A stretch of DNA of 64,000 nucleotides, taken from contig CAZAYP010000002.1 in the NCBI GenBank assembly GCA_964489425.1, forward strand, positions 1 through 64,000, written 5' to 3'. Each line of letters begins with the position of its first letter. Position 1 is the stretch's first letter. The position numbers and the translations under genes are program-made. This DNA comes from CAZAYP01 sp964489425 [NCBI: uncultured Verrucomicrobiota bacterium] (GTDB lineage Bacteria > Verrucomicrobiota > Kiritimatiellia > RZYC01). The notes under the pieces are model-generated. The model was not told where the DNA came from. It searched no databases and saw nothing but the letters and a program-made list of their open reading frames with translations. This document shows, piece after piece, positions 1-9,700 of this stretch.

Positions 1-1
1 C

Positions 2-277
2 GCGCAGCAGGCGCGCCTGGCGGAGTGGCTGGCAGCGCGGATGCTCCCGCGCGCGCAGCAACTGGCCGCGGCGCCGGTCATCGATGACATCGAGTCCTTT
101 GCCGAGGAGTGGCTGAAGCTGGAAGAGTTGGCTGCCGCGCCAAGCTTGCGCCAGGAAGCCGAAACCCTGCTGCAAGCGGCGCGCGATTTCGATATCGAGA
201 AAATGCTGGTGACGCTCCACGGGCTGCCGCAGGCCGTGCGCGCCTGGCGCAGCCAGGCCGGATGCGGTGCGCCGTGA
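2..277 (+). CDS. C-terminal fragment of an unidentified protein, possibly a hybrid signalling kinase
   Basis: An open frame enters from the left edge and ends at the TGA at 275-277, giving about 91 residues. An internal ATG at 41 exists, but the frame is open to the first base, so this is a truncated C-terminus. The segment is helical and rich in Ala, Glu and Leu ('DDIESFAEEWLKLEELA', 'FDIEKMLVTLHGLPQAV'). That resembles the helical tails that follow receiver or Hpt domains in bacterial hybrid histidine kinases. The neighbouring cheW, on the opposite strand, fits a signalling context. The family assignment is by resemblance only, with no catalytic motif visible, and the true start lies outside the window. 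Confidence 0.5.
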   Translation, partial: AQQARLAEWLAARMLPRAQQLAAAPVIDDIESFAEEWLKLEELAAAPSLRQEAETLLQAARDFDIEKMLVTLHGLPQAVRAWRSQAGCGAP

Positions 278-285
278 GCCGCGGG

Positions 286-816
286 TCAGGCCACGGCCGC
301 GTTGCTCAGCGCTTCCATTTCGTGCTCCAGCAGCAGTTTCTGGACGTCCAGCAGGATTTTAACGCTGTCATCCACCTTGCCCATGCCCTTGATGTAGCGG
401 CCGGCCGTGGTGCTGTGAACCTTGGGCGGTGGTGATACATGATCCGCAGGAATATTCGCCACCTCGTTGACCGTGTCCACGATCAGCCCGATGGAACTGC
501 TGTTGATATCCACGACGACCACGCAGGTGCGGTCATCGTAGTCGCGGGCCGCAAGGCGAAACCGGAGGCGGATATCAATGACCGGGATGACCTGGCCGCG
601 CAGGTTGATGACCCCCTTGACAAACGGCGGCATGTCTGGCACCGCGGTGATCTTCTGGATGCCGACGATTTCCGTCACGTAGGCGATCTCGATGCCGTAT
701 ACCTCGTCCCCCATGCGGAAGGTCAGGTACTTGTCCTTCTGCGAATCTTCATCTTCATCGTCCCAAAGATCATCATCCATATCCTGCTGGCGCGCGTTTC
801 TGGGTTCCGCAGTCAT
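286..816 (-). CDS. cheW: Chemotaxis coupling protein CheW
   Basis: This 176-aa protein has one CheW SH3-like domain, from about residue 30 to the end. It shows the hallmark run 'GVINLRGQVIPVIDIR' and the downstream 'GLIVDTVNEVANI'. CheW links chemoreceptors to the CheA kinase on the cytoplasmic side of the membrane. I chose the ATG at 816 because GGAG lies 8 bases upstream. A longer frame from 858 adds 14 residues without a ribosome binding site. The N-terminus has an acidic stretch (DDDLWDDEDED) not part of the fold. The gene is convergent with the partial gene at the left edge and divergent from the methyltransferase at 883. No cheA or receptor gene is in the window. Confidence 0.93.
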   Translation of the reverse strand: MTAEPRNARQQDMDDDLWDDEDEDSQKDKYLTFRMGDEVYGIEIAYVTEIVGIQKITAVPDMPPFVKGVINLRGQVIPVIDIRLRFRLAARDYDDRTCVVVVDINSSSIGLIVDTVNEVANIPADHVSPPPKVHSTTAGRYIKGMGKVDDSVKILLDVQKLLLEHEMEALSNAAVA

Positions 817-882
817 GGGCACATCTCCTTCATTGGCGGTCGCAAACTGTTTCCTCAATTAATGGCAGGATAACCGGCAATC

Positions 883-2082
883 ATGGAACATCAAGCGAAA
901 ACAACGGGGAGCGGGCTGCGCACGATCACGGTCACCTGCGCCCGGGGCGCCGCCCCGGGCCTGGCGGCGGAGATCGCCGCGCTGGGGTTCCCGGTGACGC
1001 GCGTGGAGCCCGCCGCCGTCCAGTCGCGGGGCACGTTTGCCGACACCCTGGCGCTGAACCTCCGCCTGCGCACCGGCCAGCGGGTGCTGTGGCTGCTGGC
1101 CGAGTTCCCGGCGCCCGACGCGGACGCGCTGTACGCGCGGGTGCACGCCATCCCCTGGGAGCAGGAGATCCCCGCGGACGGCTACCTCAGCGTCACGTCG
1201 GCGGTGCATCACCCGGCCATCCGGGACACGCGGTTTGCCAACCTCAAGTGCAAGGACGCCATCGTGGACCGCCTGCGCGAAGCCTGTGGCCGGCGGCCGG
1301 ATGCCGGCGCCAGCCGGGACCGCACCGTGGTGTTCCTCTACTGGCAGCCGGCGCGGGCCAAGGTGTACCTCGACACCACCGGCGAGCCACTGTCGCGGCG
1401 CGGGTACCGCCGCCTGGTGGGCGCGGCCCCCATGCAGGAATCATTGGCCGCCGCCGCCATCCTGGCCACGGGGTGGACGGGCGATGGGCACTTCATCAAT
1501 CCCATGTGCGGCAGCGGCACGCTGGCGATCGAGGCGGTCCTGCTGGCCCTCCATCGCGCCCCCGGCCTGACCCGGACCAACTTCGGGTTCATGCACACCA
1601 AGCGCTTTGATCCGGCCGCGTGGCAGGCCTTGGTGCAGGAAGCCCGCCGCCAGGCAAAGCCCGCGCTGGACTTCAAGATTATCGCCACGGATCGCGACGC
1701 GGCCGCGGTGGCGGACGCCCGCCGCAACGCCGAGGCCGCCGGCGTGGCGGCCAGCATCCAGTTCGGCGTGGGCGATTTCCGCAGCACGCCGCTGCCCGCC
1801 GGCGGGCCGGGCGTCATCATGTTCAATCCGGAGTACGGCGAGCGCCTGGGCGCCGAGCAGGACCTGGTGGCCGTGTACCGCGGGATCGGCGACTTTCTCA
1901 AGCAGCGCGGCGCGGGCTACCGCGGCTACGTCTTCACCGGCAACTTTGCGCTGGCCAAGCAGATTGGCCTGCGCTCCCGGCGGCGCCTGCCTTTCTTCAA
2001 CGGGGATCTCGAGTGCCGGCTGCTGGAGTATGACCTGTATGCCGGCGCCGGCGGCGGCCGGATCGGCACGGAACCTGGTTGA
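883..2082 (+). CDS. THUMP-domain class I RNA (guanine-N2) methyltransferase, RlmL-N/YpsC-like
   Basis: The 399-aa protein starts with a ferredoxin-like/THUMP RNA-binding region (about 10-165) and continues as a Rossmann methyltransferase. It shows the SAM loop 'NPMCGSGTLAIEA', an acidic motif II ('IIATDRD') and a motif IV 'FNPEYGERLG'. The family methylates guanine N2 in 23S rRNA (E. coli RlmL N-terminal half; B. subtilis YpsC). Motif IV in characterised members is NPPYGER; here the second proline is Glu, which I believe is a variant of one subclade rather than a defect. The C-terminal 'FFNGDLECRLLEYDLY' is typical of the family. The length matches stand-alone members. An AGGA lies about 13 bases before the ATG. 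Confidence 0.88.
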   Translation: MEHQAKTTGSGLRTITVTCARGAAPGLAAEIAALGFPVTRVEPAAVQSRGTFADTLALNLRLRTGQRVLWLLAEFPAPDADALYARVHAIPWEQEIPADGYLSVTSAVHHPAIRDTRFANLKCKDAIVDRLREACGRRPDAGASRDRTVVFLYWQPARAKVYLDTTGEPLSRRGYRRLVGAAPMQESLAAAAILATGWTGDGHFINPMCGSGTLAIEAVLLALHRAPGLTRTNFGFMHTKRFDPAAWQALVQEARRQAKPALDFKIIATDRDAAAVADARRNAEAAGVAASIQFGVGDFRSTPLPAGGPGVIMFNPEYGERLGAEQDLVAVYRGIGDFLKQRGAGYRGYVFTGNFALAKQIGLRSRRRLPFFNGDLECRLLEYDLYAGAGGGRIGTEPG

Positions 2083-2688
2083 CGGCACGCACGGGTCGCT
2101 GGCGCTGGTTTGCAGGGTGACCGCTCGGCTGGCCGTGTCCTGGCTGCCGGAGCCGCCGTTGATCACAGGCTGTTGACCACCGGCGCGTTATGTTCGAGGT
2201 CAGGGGATATTCACCCGCCGCGCGGATGTCCGCCGGGTTGGATGCGTCCAGGACGATGATCTTGCCCGACCCGTCCGCGACATAGAGATAGCCTTTTCCA
2301 TGTTCATTTTTTCTCACGGAGCCACAGAGTCACGGAGAACCGCGTCGATCGGGCCATGGATGGCGCGAGTCATGCTTCATCCCAGAAAGAGCAGATGAAC
2401 TACGAAACACGCGAATTACGCGAATGCATCCCGTTGACTCTCTGCTAAATATGTACGGTAATGGCCCGAATTCTTCCTGCACCCAACAGGTGAACGATGT
2501 TATTCTCAGCTTGTTCGCCCGTTCCTCTTTCTGCGGCAACGAGTTTCGCGTTATTCGCGTGTTTCGTAGTTAATTCAAATGCTGAATTTAGGTTCATGGA
2601 TCCCACCAACAAATCAAAAGGCAAGTGGGGTTCCTTTCCACGCATGACGTAGAAGCATGATCGCGCCGATTTTTTTGCGTTCATCCCC
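2083..2688. other. Non-coding interval with a protein-repeat remnant and nested short elements
   Basis: No intact gene is visible. On the minus strand, 2317 down to about 2200 encodes 'GYLYVADGSGKIIVLDASN', which resembles one blade of an LVIVD/WD-like beta-propeller. It then loses the frame, so it may be a gene remnant. The rest (2313 onward) is occupied by the two short inverted-end elements annotated separately. Confidence 0.6.
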
Positions 2689-2709
2689 GTGTCTCTGTGC
2701 CTCCGTGAG
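2313..2709 (-). mobile_element. Short inverted-end element, family 'CACGGAG', copy 1 (interrupted)
   Basis: The left end (2313-2338) reads CTCACGGAGCCACAGAG and onward. The right end (2684-2709), reverse complemented, reads CTCACGGAGGCACAGAG and onward, so the element has about 26-bp imperfect terminal inverted repeats, each made of three 8-9-base CACGGAG-like units. The interior matches the copy at 16580-16760 in opposite orientation, with about 8 differences in about 118 aligned bases by eye. It is about 216 bases longer because a second element (core 2398-2571) sits inside it. No transposase is encoded, so it would be non-autonomous if mobile. Confidence 0.75.
2398..2571. mobile_element. 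Short inverted-end element, family 'ACGCGAA', nested in the preceding element
   Basis: Bases 2398-2424 (aactacgaaacacgcgaa and onward) and 2545-2571 are inverted repeats of 27 bases with one mismatch. Each arm contains tandem 9-base ACGCGAA-type units. Comparison with the uninterrupted relative at 16580-16760 shows that this block plus flanks (about 2375-2595) is absent there. This is direct evidence that it is an insertion into the older element. It has no coding capacity. Confidence 0.75.
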
Positions 2710-3558
2710 CGTCTCCCCGCGTTGCTGATCCCTTACGAAAAAACAGTATATTCGTTGCAACAAGTAGACAATCATGGCCCCGACCCGGCCCTCCAACGCA
2801 GCTTGATTCGCGAATACTTGCAGGCCCGGCTGCTGCTGGCCTTGCAGGATTGCGGCGCCTTCGCGGATTGGGCATTTCTTGGGGGTACGGCGCTGCGGTT
2901 CCTTTACCAACGGCCACGGTATTCCGAAGATTTGGACTTCTCCCTGGCCGAGCTGGGTCGAAATCCGCGGTTCAGGGAGCGGCTCAAATCGGTCAAGGGC
3001 GACTTGGAACGTGAAACCTATCAGGTGGATATCCGGGTGCGGGATAAACAAACCGTGCTGATGGCCATGGTCAAGTTCCGCGGCATCCTGCATGAAATGG
3101 GCGCATCCCCGCATCCGGATGAGACACTGCAAATCAAACTTGAGGTGGATAGCCGCCCGCCCGCCGGCGCAGTTTTGACCACAACCCTGATTCGCAGGAA
3201 TTTTGTTTTACACCTGATGCATTATGACCGCGCCTCCCTGCTGGCCGGCAAACTGCATGCGATCCTGGCAAGGGCTTATACCAAGGGGCGGGACCTTTAC
3301 GATCTAATGTGGTATCTATCCGCTCCGGATTGGCCGGACCCCAATATGACCCTGCTCAATAATGCCTTGGCTCAAACCGGATGGGACAAAGGCTCCGTGA
3401 CCCCCCGGAATTGGCGGCACATCGTGGGCGCCGGCCTTGCCCGGATGAACTGGCCGCGCGCACTGGCGGATGTGCGCCCCTTCCTCGAACGGCCCCGGGA
3501 CGAGGCGCTGCTCACACGCGAAAATCTGCTGAACCTGCTGGCAAAAACAGGCGCATAG
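2689..3558 (+). CDS. AbiEii-family nucleotidyltransferase (type IV toxin-like), orphan
   Basis: This 289-aa protein has the AbiEii/MNT-like nucleotidyltransferase signature: 'FLGGTALRFLY' followed by 'RYSEDLDF', supplying the GG[ST] and metal-binding DxD, and a downstream 'KLHAILARAYTKGRDLYDL' helix typical of the family. AbiEii members are toxins, normally encoded just after the AbiEi antitoxin. Here no AbiEi gene precedes it; a short repeat element ends inside the first codons. The only early start in frame is GTG at 2689, within that element's inverted end. TTG at 2722 or 2755 are alternatives, so the first 12-22 residues are doubtful. The core domain begins near 'SLIREYLQ'. Confidence 0.82.
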   Translation: MSLCLRERLPALLIPYEKTVYSLQQVDNHGPDPALQRSLIREYLQARLLLALQDCGAFADWAFLGGTALRFLYQRPRYSEDLDFSLAELGRNPRFRERLKSVKGDLERETYQVDIRVRDKQTVLMAMVKFRGILHEMGASPHPDETLQIKLEVDSRPPAGAVLTTTLIRRNFVLHLMHYDRASLLAGKLHAILARAYTKGRDLYDLMWYLSAPDWPDPNMTLLNNALAQTGWDKGSVTPRNWRHIVGAGLARMNWPRALADVRPFLERPRDEALLTRENLLNLLAKTGA

Positions 3559-3720
3559 GATCCGCGGAAGCTGGTGCTCCGCAGCCACGCCATGAGAATA
3601 TCCGGTCCTGTAGCCGTGGGCGGTGACCGCGACGGTTCAGACCGACTTCAGCGCTGGCGGCTATTGCCAGCCCTAAATGAGCAGTTCGACTGCGGAGCAG
3701 TTGAGCTGCTTTCTCTGGGG
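3559..3720. other. Short non-coding interval with small hairpins
   Basis: This gap lies between the end of the AbiEii-like gene and the convergent gingipain-like gene. It contains a small CTGGC/GCCAG hairpin near 3655-3672 and a 'gtagccgtgggcggtgac' phrase related to the hairpin at 45909. I see no T-tract that would make a clear terminator. Confidence 0.4.
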
Positions 3721-6700
3721 TTATGGCCATTCCCGTACGCGGTAGAACCGGACGCCGCCGGGCGGCTGGTCGGTGTGGCAGTTTTGCGGGGCCGTGGCCG
3801 GGAAGTTGGCGCTGGGAGTGAACTCCGGCAGGTTGGTGCTGATCTCGAGAAAATAGGTGCGGCCGGCCACGCTGGGCCAGCGGAGGACTGCGTTGCTGCC
3901 CAGCGGGGTGATTTCGTCCAGCAGCAGCGGGGCGTCCGTCCAGTTGACCTGGGCAGGCGGGGTGCTGTCGCCCTCGGCGAGTTCGACGAATGCTAGCACC
4001 TGGCAGTTGCGTGGCACCAGGCTGGCGTTGGACCAGACGCTGGTGAACCCCATGGAATTGCCCACCGCCAGGGCGCTGAAGGCGTGCCGGAACTCGGCAA
4101 CCACCTGCCCGGATGCGTCCTGGACCTGGAAGACGAATGTGCCGGAGCAGGTGTCAAACCCGCTGTTGAGCAGGCTGGCCTGCAAGGTGACGTCCTCGCC
4201 ACGCCGGTAGCCGCGGGGCTCCAGTTCCAGGTCTTCCACTTCCCCGGCCAGGGCTTCGAGTTCAAAGTCCTCGCGGGCGCGGTCCAACACGTGGCCGTCC
4301 GCATCGCGCGCGATGATTTCCAGATAATAGTTGCCGGGAGCGTAACCAACGGCATCCCATTCCAGTTCACCGGAAGCCAGGCCCTGGACCCGCGAGAGGG
4401 TTTGCAGGGGGAAGGTGTAGGCCGCCATGCTGTTGTTGGACCGGATGGCGCTTTCCAGCACCACGTCCAGGCCCTGGCTGTTGGTGTTGTAGAGCCAGTA
4501 GGCGGCCGTCACCGTGGCGTTGCTGCGGTACGAACGCTGGTCCAGCAGGATGCGGTTGATGTCCACGGCCGACTCGTAATAGTCCACGTGGAACTGGTAG
4601 TTGGTGAAGAAGAGCGCCGCGGTGGTGCCGGCGTCGTAATAGAACGGATAGAGGGTCAGGACCAGCACGTTGGTGTCGCCCGGCGCCCAGTCGTAGGCCC
4701 AGTCAAAGTCGTTGGTGGGCCACCAGCCGGCCTGGGGCGCGCGCGGCGCGCGGTCCGCAGCCGGGTCCGCAAAATCCGCGATCGCAAAGGCGGCGATGCG
4801 CAACCCACTGGTCGCGCTCTGGCCGTCGCGCAGGGTCAGGCTGACGTCCTGGACCTGGCAATGGGGCGGGTAATAGATGAAGGCGCGGTACATGGGCACG
4901 GGCGGCTGGCCCTCGGCCAGGCAGTTGAGTTGGCCGGGGATCGTGACCGCGTCGTTGGTGTCGATGGGGATGACTTCATACATGGGGATCTGGATCGTGA
5001 GGGTGTCCAAGGGACCGGCCTTGCGCTGGGGCAGGTTGAGATCCGCGGCCTTGCGGCGCGCGCCGGAGGGCAGGATGGTCATCTTGGGATCGCCGTTGAG
5101 CAGGCAGATGGCGCTGTTGTAGTTGTAATGGGCGGCGTCATAGGAGGTGCTGTCCGAGCCGTAATCGTACTTGCCGTCGCGCAGGGCCATGCCGATATCG
5201 TCGGCCGCCGGCAGGTGGTCGTAGAAGGCCATCAGGATGTTGTCCAGGTACGCCTGGGCCGTGCCCGAGGCGCCGATGTAGCCGGCCGCGCGGCGGCGCG
5301 GGAAAACCTCGGCCATGCTCTCGCCGGGTTGGAAGTTGGCGGTGGAACAGGACATGGCCACCACCAGCGGGCGGTTGGAATCCACGGTGAAGCCGGTGTC
5401 CACGTCGGTCGCCCGGACGATGTCCCACAGGTTGTAGTTGCCGTGCCCGGCCAGGTGGATGACGGATCGGCCGATGGCGGTGTTGAAAAAGTCCGCCTTG
5501 GTGATGGCGTTGGTTCCCTCGGTGGTCTGCTGCACCACGTTGAATCCCATGGCCGCGCTGCGCAGGCGGCGGGCGGCGTTGCTGGCATGGTAGGGCATGT
5601 TGATGTTGTCCGAGTCGCCGCTCGGCCCGCGCCGAAAGCCGCTGACCACGTAGGCGCGGCGGTTGTGGGTGCCCAGGTCGCCGGCCTCGATCTCCAGCAG
5701 GGTCTGGACATGGTCGCGCATGGCCGCGGCGTCCTCGCCCACGATCCGGCTGCAGGCCAGTTCCGGCCGGTTGGGCGAGCCGGCCATGTTGGCGTAATCG
5801 CGGTCGGTGAGCTGGGCGCGCTTGACCTTGCCGGCGGCCGCGTCGAACGTCCAGGCGGCGCCGAAGGTGGAGACAATGCCGGCATCGCCCAGCAGCACCA
5901 GGTAGCCCTGGCTGGCCCAGCGCGGGCTGAGTTGGGCGGTCCATTCGCCGTCGGCGTCAATCAGGTCTTTCAAGCTCCAGCGGTCGCCGGGGAACCGGCC
6001 CACGGGCCAGTTGATCAGTTCGATCTCGCCGGCCGCGCGACCCAGCTCGTCCGCGCCCCAGATGACCAGGATCTCGTGGCCGAACTTGGGCAGCATGTCG
6101 GCTACGACCAGGCGGCAGTTGCGGGTGAAATCCCAGTTGCACCAGGCCCGCAGGCGCCAGGCGCCTGCCTCGCAACGGTAGATTTCGAGGCGGTCGTCGG
6201 ATTCGTCGGCGAAAACCAGTTCCTGGTAACTGTCCCAGCCCACGTCGCCCACGGCCAGGGCGTCGCCGGCGTCCAGGGCCAGGTCGAGCGTGTTCACCAG
6301 GGCGCCGCTGCCGCCGACATAGACCAGCACCTCGTCGGCGGACAGGTCGCCCACCAGCACTTCGGCTTCGGCGCTGCCCATGACATTCCCCGCCAGGAAA
6401 AAGTCGTTGGAGCGGAATTCGCTGTCGAACTGGAACAGGGTGAATAAGTTCAACTCGCCCCAGGCGCTGACCCGGCCGGTGCCGGCCTTGGCCACGATGA
6501 TTTCATCCCGCAACCAGCCGGCGCCGGACTTGATGTCGCCGACCGCGAACCCGTCGCCAACCGAGTAGGAGTCGCTGTGCCGCGGATCAAAGCTGGTCTT
6601 GATCAATTCGCTTGGCAGCGGGTCATAGGCGTAAATATCAACCACCCCGTGCTTCAAGCTGCCGAGGTTGGTGGTGCCGTGGGCGATCATGACCTGCGCA

Positions 6701-9700
6701 TACGGCGTGCCGCCCACGGAAGTGAAGCCGGCCGCCATGGCGTCGCCCCGGAACAGGAAGTTGGTGCCCAGGGCCAGGGGCAGCTTGTGGTCCCGGAGCG
6801 AGAACTGCTTGATGTAATTGTACGAGCGCAGATAGTCCATGACCGCATTGGTGCCGGCATCGCGGTCGGCCATGAAGAACTCTTCCAGGCCATCATCGAA
6901 CATGTGGGCCATGCCAAAGAGATCGTTGGTGGTGTACCCGGTCTTGGCCGCCGCGCAACTGCGGGTGAAGGCCAGCGCGCCCTGGCGCTGGAGCGCCAGT
7001 TCGGCGGCGGACGCGAGCAACTCGTTGACCGCGGCATGGTCGTAAGCAGCCAGCAGGTTGTCCGGGCTGGTCACCACCAGGTAATCGGCCTGCGCCAGGA
7101 TGTTGCTCACCGCGGCGCCCAGCCGGTTCCAGCGGGCCGTGGCCTGGCGCCAGGCCCACACGTTGAACTGGTACTGGGTGTGCGAGTAGCTGCCGAACCC
7201 GTCGTGCCAGCGCACCACCTGGTCGCCATCGACCCGGTAATCCACCGAGCCGGGCCGCAGCACCGGGACCATGGAATACGTGACGGAATAGTGCCCGCCC
7301 GGGACGATCGCGTGCGGGGTGGCGTAGGATAACACCGCCCGGGCGCGCTCGGTGTCCCCGTCATACACCACCGTCTTTTCGTAGCCGCTGGTTTCGCGCC
7401 AGGTGGGCATGAACCCGTAGAGCGCGTCGTCGCTGATTTCGTCCACGTAGGCCGTGGCGTCGCCGTAATTGGTGATCATGATGGTGACGCCCAGGTACCC
7501 GCCGTACTGGTTCACCACGCGCTGGACCTCCAGATCGCCTTGCGCCGGCTCGAGGGTATAGGCGATCGAGTCGCTCTCGTAGCACAGGTTGCTGGTGATG
7601 GCGCTGGCAAAAAAGGTGTAGGTGCCGGTCGGCGCGCCGACCAGGTTATAGTCGTGCTCGAAAACGAACGGCGCGTTGGTGCCCGGCTGGGTCTTCTCCG
7701 CCACCTTGACCCCGTTGATGTAGAAATCCACCTGCTTGACTCCGACCCAGATGGGCTCGCGCCGCCAGCGGTCGCCCCACGGCCCGAAGCCGCCGCTGCG
7801 GTCCAGGGGCTTGACACTATAACCCAGGTTTTCGCGCGCCTGGACCCGCAAGGGCAGGTTGGTGCACGGCGCCGCGTTGGTGCGGATGGCGATCGTGTAG
7901 CCGTCGTACGGATCAAGGATTTCAACCTCGATCTCAGGCGGGTTGGTCTGGCAGTTGCGGAAAAAGTTCCAGGTGGTGCTGACCATGGCCATTTCCTGGG
8001 TGTCGGAATACGCCCGCGCCATGATGACGTGGCTGCCGACCAGGTCCAGGATGTTCAGCCCGATCGATTCCGGGTTGAACAGCGCTTCGCGCGCCGCGCC
8101 AAAGGCCGACCCGAAAAACAGGCCGTTGATGAAGAAGTCAATCCGGTCGATGCAACCGGTGGCCTCGATGCCGAACGCGTTCGGGATGGCGAACTCGCCC
8201 AGCGGCATCAGGTTGGTCACCAGGAACCCGCCGCCCGGTTCCGCGAGGGTCTCGAAGAAGTGTTCGGTGCTGCTGACGGTGTTGGAATGACGGTCCGTCG
8301 AGCGGACCAAGTAGCGGTAGGTCGTGGCGGCGTCCAGGTTGGTGAGCATCATCCAGTGCGCGGTTTCCTGGGCCGGGTTGGTCATCCCACCGGGATAAAC
8401 GCCGCTGTCCTTGCCGTACCAGACCTGGGAGTCGCAGGCCTTGTCGGTGTTCCAGCGGATTTCCGCCTCGTGGCGCATCACCTTGGGCGCCACTGGGCCC
8501 CAGGTGATCAGTGGCGGCACATTCGGCGCCCAGCGGGACAGGAAGATGTCGTACTCGCCGATGAAGGTCTCGTCGTCGAACGCGCCGTAAGCGTAGCCGC
8601 CCACGAAGAGGTTGCTGGGCGAGAGCGCGGCCACGCCGCGCCCCTGGGCATCCGCCGAACCCCAGCGCCTGGTCCAGGGCCGCGAGCCGTCGGCATGGAA
8701 AGCCGAGAGGTAAAGGGTCTCGTACTTGTTGCTTTGGCCGTCAAACGTCGCGCCCCAGGCCGCCATGCCGGTCACGAAGATGTCATTGGTGCCGGCCGTG
8801 GCCACCGCGTAGCCCGCGTCAGCCCAGATCGAGCCCCAGATGCGCGCCCAGGCGCGCGTGCCGTTTTCGTCGTAGCGCACGAGAAAAGGGTCGGTGTCGC
8901 CAATCTGCGGTTGCCCGCCAAACGGCCCGCCATGGCCGGTCACGTACACCGCACCGGATGCATCCACGGCAACGCCGTTAGCGTAATTCACCCCCGTGCC
9001 GCCCCACAGCCGTGACCATTGGCGTGTGCCGTCGCCCTTGTACAGGCTCAGGAAGGCGTCGATCGAGCCGCCAAACGGCTCGCCATCAAACGCGGCATAG
9101 GTGTAGCCGGCCACGTAGATGTGGCCAGCCCCATCTACGGCGATGCCCTGGCCATAATCGTCGCTGGTTGATCCCCAGATGCGGCTGTATTCGCGGGTCC
9201 CGTCCGGCGCGAACTTGCTGTAAAAAATGTCGCGGTTGCCCACGTATGCCTGGCCATCAAAGTTGGTGCGGCAATAGCCGCAGACATAAACGTAGTTGGA
9301 AGCGTCCACGGCGATCCCGCTGCCGCTGTCGATGCGGACCGAGCCCCAGACGCGCGACCATTCGCGGTCGCCGGTTGACTTGAACTTGGTCAGGAACGCG
9401 TCGCCGTTGCCCACCGCCTGCTGGCCGTCGAACCCGGCCCAGGTCTGGCCGGCCACGTAGAGCGCGCCGGCGGCGTCCACGGCCACGGCATAGCCCTCGG
9501 TGTAATCCGCGGCGCCCCAGATGCGGGTCCACTGTTTCTCGCCGGCGGTGTCGTAGCAGGTCAGCACCGCGTTGCGCACCCCGCTGTTGGTCTGGCCGTC
9601 AAACGATTTGCAGGTGTAGCCGGCCACGTACACATAACCGCTGGTGCTCACCGCCACGGCCTGGCCGTAGTCGTTGGATATCGAGCCCCACATCCGGCTC

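Noticed and set aside
4084-6447. 787-codon open frame on the plus strand opposite the gingipain-like gene
   Set aside because: It is a shadow of GC-rich codon usage in the real gene: low complexity, with no domain, signal or ribosome binding site.
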